Assembly: GCF_000312005.1 (NCBI RefSeq)
Contig: NZ_HE978588.1
Span: 513,358 to 565,302 of the forward strand
DNA length: 51,945 nucleotides
Source: Cellulomonas massiliensis JC225
GTDB taxonomy: Bacteria > Actinomycetota > Actinomycetes > Actinomycetales > Cellulomonadaceae
Reading direction: 5' to 3'
Part shown: piece by piece, positions 49,485 through 51,945 of the stretch
Layout: each line of letters starts with the position of its first letter
Position numbering within the stretch: position 1 is the first letter of the stretch
Notes under the pieces: generated by a model
The model's database searches: none
Seen by the model: only the letters and a program-made list of their open reading frames with translations
Told to the model about the DNA's origin: nothing
Made by a program: the position numbers and the translations under genes

Positions 49485-51945
49485 TCAGGGCGTCGGGCGC
49501 GCGGTCGGGCTGCTCGTCGTGGTCGCGGCCGGCGGCGACGCCATGAGCGTCACGGCGCCGACGAGGTACTGGTCGCTCTGCGTCGTGGGCGTGAGGCTGC
49601 CCACCTCGCAGTCGAGCGACGCGGCCGCGAACGCCTTGACGTCGACGCCGAGGGCGTTCGACGCGCGCCACCCGGTGGCGGTCGAGTCGAAGGCGTTGGA
49701 CGACGAGCCGCCGGAGACCTGCGACGAGCCGTTCCAGCGCAGCGGCGTGAGGTCCGTCGTCACCGGCGAGCACGACGAGCCGAGCGTCAGCCGGTCGCCC
49801 GTGCCGTTGCGGTCCCCCTCCCACGCGACGACGCCCGCCCGCACCTCGGTGCCCGGGTCGGCGGCGAACCGGAAGACGGGCGGTGCCTGCCGCGCGGCGA
49901 CCCACGCGCCCCCGTCGTACACGGTGGCGGTGCGGTCGGCGGAGTCCGCGTAGACCACGACGAGCGCCCAGCCCGCGTAGTAGCTCGGGTTGCCGCCCCG
50001 GCGCACGTCGCTCACGGCCGTGTCGGCGACGGACCACGTGCCGCCGCGGTGCGCCTGGACGAGGCTCGTGACGTCGGCGAACGACTGGTAGTACTCGCGG
50101 CCCGCGTTGTCCTCGACCGTCGTGACGTCGGACGGCGCCGCGGACACCGTCGTCCACGCCCCGCCCGGGCCGCGCACGGTGGCGGTCGTGAGGTCGTTGC
50201 TCCAGCCGTCGGTCGCCGGGGAGCGGTTGGCGGACCAGTACAGGCCGGCCCACGCGACGTCCCGGCCGCCGGGGATCGACAGGTGGGTGCTCGACGAGAC
50301 CGGCACCGCCGGACGGACGCCCGTCGGCGGGTCGGCCGCCTCGTCGAGCGCGACCATCGTCCGGCCGTTGTTGTCCCCGGAGCCGGCGAGCACCGTGGAG
50401 CACGCGCGCGACGGCGCGCACGACAGCAGCGGGGCGCCCGCCTGCCGCACGCTCGCCCCGGGAACCGAGACGCGCGGGCTGAGTCCCGCGGAGGTGGTGC
50501 GGGCGGTGGCCGAGCCGGCCGCGTCCTTCGCGCCCGCGGCGCCGAGCGCCACCGACGCCGTGCGCTGGCCGGCGCTCGTCGCGCGCACGCTCAGCAGCAC
50601 GGACCGGTCGGCGCCGGCCGCGAGGGTGCCCAGGTCGCAGACCACCCGCCGCGCCGTGCGCTCGGCGGCCTCGCACACCTCCTCGACGGCGCCGGGGTTC
50701 CAGACGAGGTTCGCGGGCAGGCTGACGGTGACCGTCGCGCCGGCGGCGTCCGCGCCGGATACGGACGAGCGCGCCTCCAGGGTGCCCTGGCCGTCGGCGG
50801 CGAGCTGCAGCGTCGCGGTGACCGCCAGCGACGGGTGCGCGACGTCGAAGGGCAGGCCGAGCCGCTCGCTCGGCTCGGCGTCCGCCGCGGTGGCCGACGC
50901 GCGCAGCGCCTGCTCCCCGAACTCGCCCGGCACGCCGTCGAGCGCGACCGACGCCTCGACGCGCTCGTCCGGGTCGAGCGCCGGGCCGGTGCACGTGAGC
51001 GTCGCCCCCGCGTCGTCGCAGAGCCAGCCCGGCACCGGGTCCTCGCCCCACCGCACGGCGCTCGTGCGCTCCAGCCGGAGCGTCACGGCCTCGGACCGGA
51101 CGCCGCCGGTGTTGCGGACCGCCAGGGCGACCGTGCTGGGTCGGCCGCCGGCGACGCGCACGTCCGCCGACGGTCCGGTGAGCGCCAGCGTGGCGGGCGC
51201 ACGGACGACGACCGGCACGGTCGCGGTGCCGGGGGCGCCGCGGCCGGACGGGCTGAGCTCGAGCCGGACGGCTCCCTCGACGTCCGTCCCGGCGGCGCGC
51301 AGGTCGAGCGCGAGGGTGGACGTGCGGTGGGGGCCGAGGCCGTCCAGCGCGCACGTCAGCGTGCCGCCCTCGTCCCCGGCCACGCACGCCCAGGGCGAGC
51401 CGGTGGCCGCGCCGCCCCGCACGCCGGCGGGCAGGTGGACCGTCGCGGACACGGCCGACGAGCGGCCGCCCGCGTTCACGAGGTCGACGGAGAACGGCCG
51501 GCTGCGCCCGGCGACGAGCGAGACGGTCTCCGGCGCGGAGGCCACCGCGAGCCGAGCCGGGGCGGGCTGCACGCGGACCGGGATCGGGTCGGAGCGGAAG
51601 TCGAGGCCGCCGCCCGCGACGCGCACCTGCACGGTGCCGTCGGTGCGGTCGTACGACTCGGGCACCGAGACGCGCAGGAGCAGCTCCGCGGACGCGCCCG
51701 CCGGGAGCTCGTCGAGGGTGCACCGGGCGGCGGTGGCCGACCCCTCGAGCCGGTCGCACGACCACGTCGCGGCCGCGGCGACGACCGAGAAGCCCGGGCC
51801 GCCCAGCAGGTCGGGCACGCTGATCGCGTCGAGCTCGACCCCCTCGGGCAGGGTCACGGACGCCTCGAGCGCGGCGGCCGGCGAGCCGCCGGCGTTCTGG
51901 ACCGCGAAGCGCAGCTCCTGGCCCGCGACCCCCGCGTCGAGCGAG
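49485..51945 (-). CDS. Large secreted or surface protein with DUF11-like repeats, C-terminal part
   Basis: The 3' 820 codons of a protein whose 5' end lies beyond the right edge; the frame is open to the last base, so the GTG near 51857 is internal. It has at least four repeated beta-sandwich domains of the DUF11/conserved-repeat type (patterns such as VTLPEGVEL, ATVHLPAGVRGG and VTVSLPANLVW, each with a later W-x-C and C pair). The C-terminal third (AGLYWSANRSP..., then SSQVSGGSSSNAFDSTATG) is a different folded region that I recognise only loosely from secreted actinobacterial surface proteins. No LPxTG or membrane anchor is seen at the C-terminus, which ends in a Thr/Ser/Pro tail. Function unknown. 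Confidence 0.85.
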   Translation of the reverse strand, partial: SLDAGVAGQELRFAVQNAGGSPAAALEASVTLPEGVELDAISVPDLLGGPGFSVVAAAATWSCDRLEGSATAARCTLDELPAGASAELLLRVSVPESYDRTDGTVQVRVAGGGLDFRSDPIPVRVQPAPARLAVASAPETVSLVAGRSRPFSVDLVNAGGRSSAVSATVHLPAGVRGGAATGSPWACVAGDEGGTLTCALDGLGPHRTSTLALDLRAAGTDVEGAVRLELSPSGRGAPGTATVPVVVRAPATLALTGPSADVRVAGGRPSTVALAVRNTGGVRSEAVTLRLERTSAVRWGEDPVPGWLCDDAGATLTCTGPALDPDERVEASVALDGVPGEFGEQALRASATAADAEPSERLGLPFDVAHPSLAVTATLQLAADGQGTLEARSSVSGADAAGATVTVSLPANLVWNPGAVEEVCEAAERTARRVVCDLGTLAAGADRSVLLSVRATSAGQRTASVALGAAGAKDAAGSATARTTSAGLSPRVSVPGASVRQAGAPLLSCAPSRACSTVLAGSGDNNGRTMVALDEAADPPTGVRPAVPVSSSTHLSIPGGRDVAWAGLYWSANRSPATDGWSNDLTTATVRGPGGAWTTVSAAPSDVTTVEDNAGREYYQSFADVTSLVQAHRGGTWSVADTAVSDVRRGGNPSYYAGWALVVVYADSADRTATVYDGGAWVAARQAPPVFRFAADPGTEVRAGVVAWEGDRNGTGDRLTLGSSCSPVTTDLTPLRWNGSSQVSGGSSSNAFDSTATGWRASNALGVDVKAFAAASLDCEVGSLTPTTQSDQYLVGAVTLMASPPAATTTSSPTARPTP

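Noticed and set aside
49461..49492. Direct repeat GGCGTCAGGGCG at 49461 and 49481
   Set aside because: Short and only 20 bp apart, with the second copy covering the stop codon of the surface-protein gene; likely a slippage duplication of no clear function.
51765..51857. GTG near 51857 as start of the surface protein
   Set aside because: The reading frame stays open upstream to the window edge with the same repeat pattern (SVTLPEGV continues a domain), so it is internal.

Overview
The window is very GC-rich DNA from an actinobacterium, most likely a soil or plant-litter member of the Micrococcales such as Cellulomonas, Cellulosimicrobium, Oerskovia or Isoptericola. The evidence is the strong G/C third-codon bias, the many GTG starts and GTGA gene overlaps, an actinobacterial LigB-type DNA ligase, a PadR-controlled ABC exporter, and a pair of secreted beta-1,3-glucanases (GH16 and GH64) with C-terminal CBM13 domains like those of Cellulosimicrobium and Oerskovia. 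The species is inference. I see no rRNA, CRISPR array, insertion sequence, prophage or biosynthetic megacluster.

Layout. 1-4.5 kb: the 5' part of dnaX, a LysE exporter, an FtsX-type ABC transporter and the SRP RNA, all on the minus strand. 4.5-8.5 kb: a stand-alone AAA ATPase, a DUF2510 membrane protein, an acetyltransferase, a TetR regulator, tRNA-Ser(GGA), a 38-residue Cys-rich protein and a DUF1990 protein. 8.6-13.2 kb: a secreted metalloprotease, a GMC oxidoreductase and a small DUF7336-like protein. 13.2-19 kb (minus): ATP-dependent DNA ligase and a PadR / ABC ATPase / large permease operon with palindromic operators in its promoter. 19-23 kb: a GntR/membrane-protein operon divergent from an anchored protein, then cspA, then a VapB-like / LytR_C gene pair. 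23-30 kb: a GT87 membrane protein, an LLM oxidoreductase, DUF1684, an FtsH-like protease, a tyrosine phosphatase and an L,D-transpeptidase lipoprotein. 30-37.6 kb: an acetyltransferase and XRE regulator divergent from an SDR, a run of small membrane or unknown proteins including an RDD protein, then DUF2255, a maltose-type O-acetyltransferase and a GrpB protein. 37.6-42.6 kb: arginine/ornithine antiporter and arginine deiminase, a second XRE regulator divergent from an aldo/keto reductase, and tRNA-Ser(CGA). 42.7-46 kb: the two glucanases, led by a promoter with a CebR/CelR-like operator. 46-52 kb: Sir2 deacylase, tadA, upp, a possible attenuated leader peptide with a short unknown gene, an NAD(P)-binding protein, and the 3' part of a large secreted repeat protein.

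How the genes work together. The two glucanases plus the metalloprotease suggest secreted attack on fungal or yeast cell walls, with the glucanase promoter apparently under a LacI-family sugar repressor. ArcA and ArcD form half of an arginine deiminase pathway; ArcB and ArcC are not here. Several loci are regulator/target pairs read divergently or as coupled operons. The least-explained signals are non-coding: two copies of an inverted-repeat intergenic element, a leader-peptide/hairpin arrangement near 48.4 kb, a run of hairpins after cspA, a 20-bp perfect inverted repeat near 26.2 kb, and a motif shared by the two XRE/oxidoreductase intergenic regions. I did not find a convincing wholly new multi-gene system.
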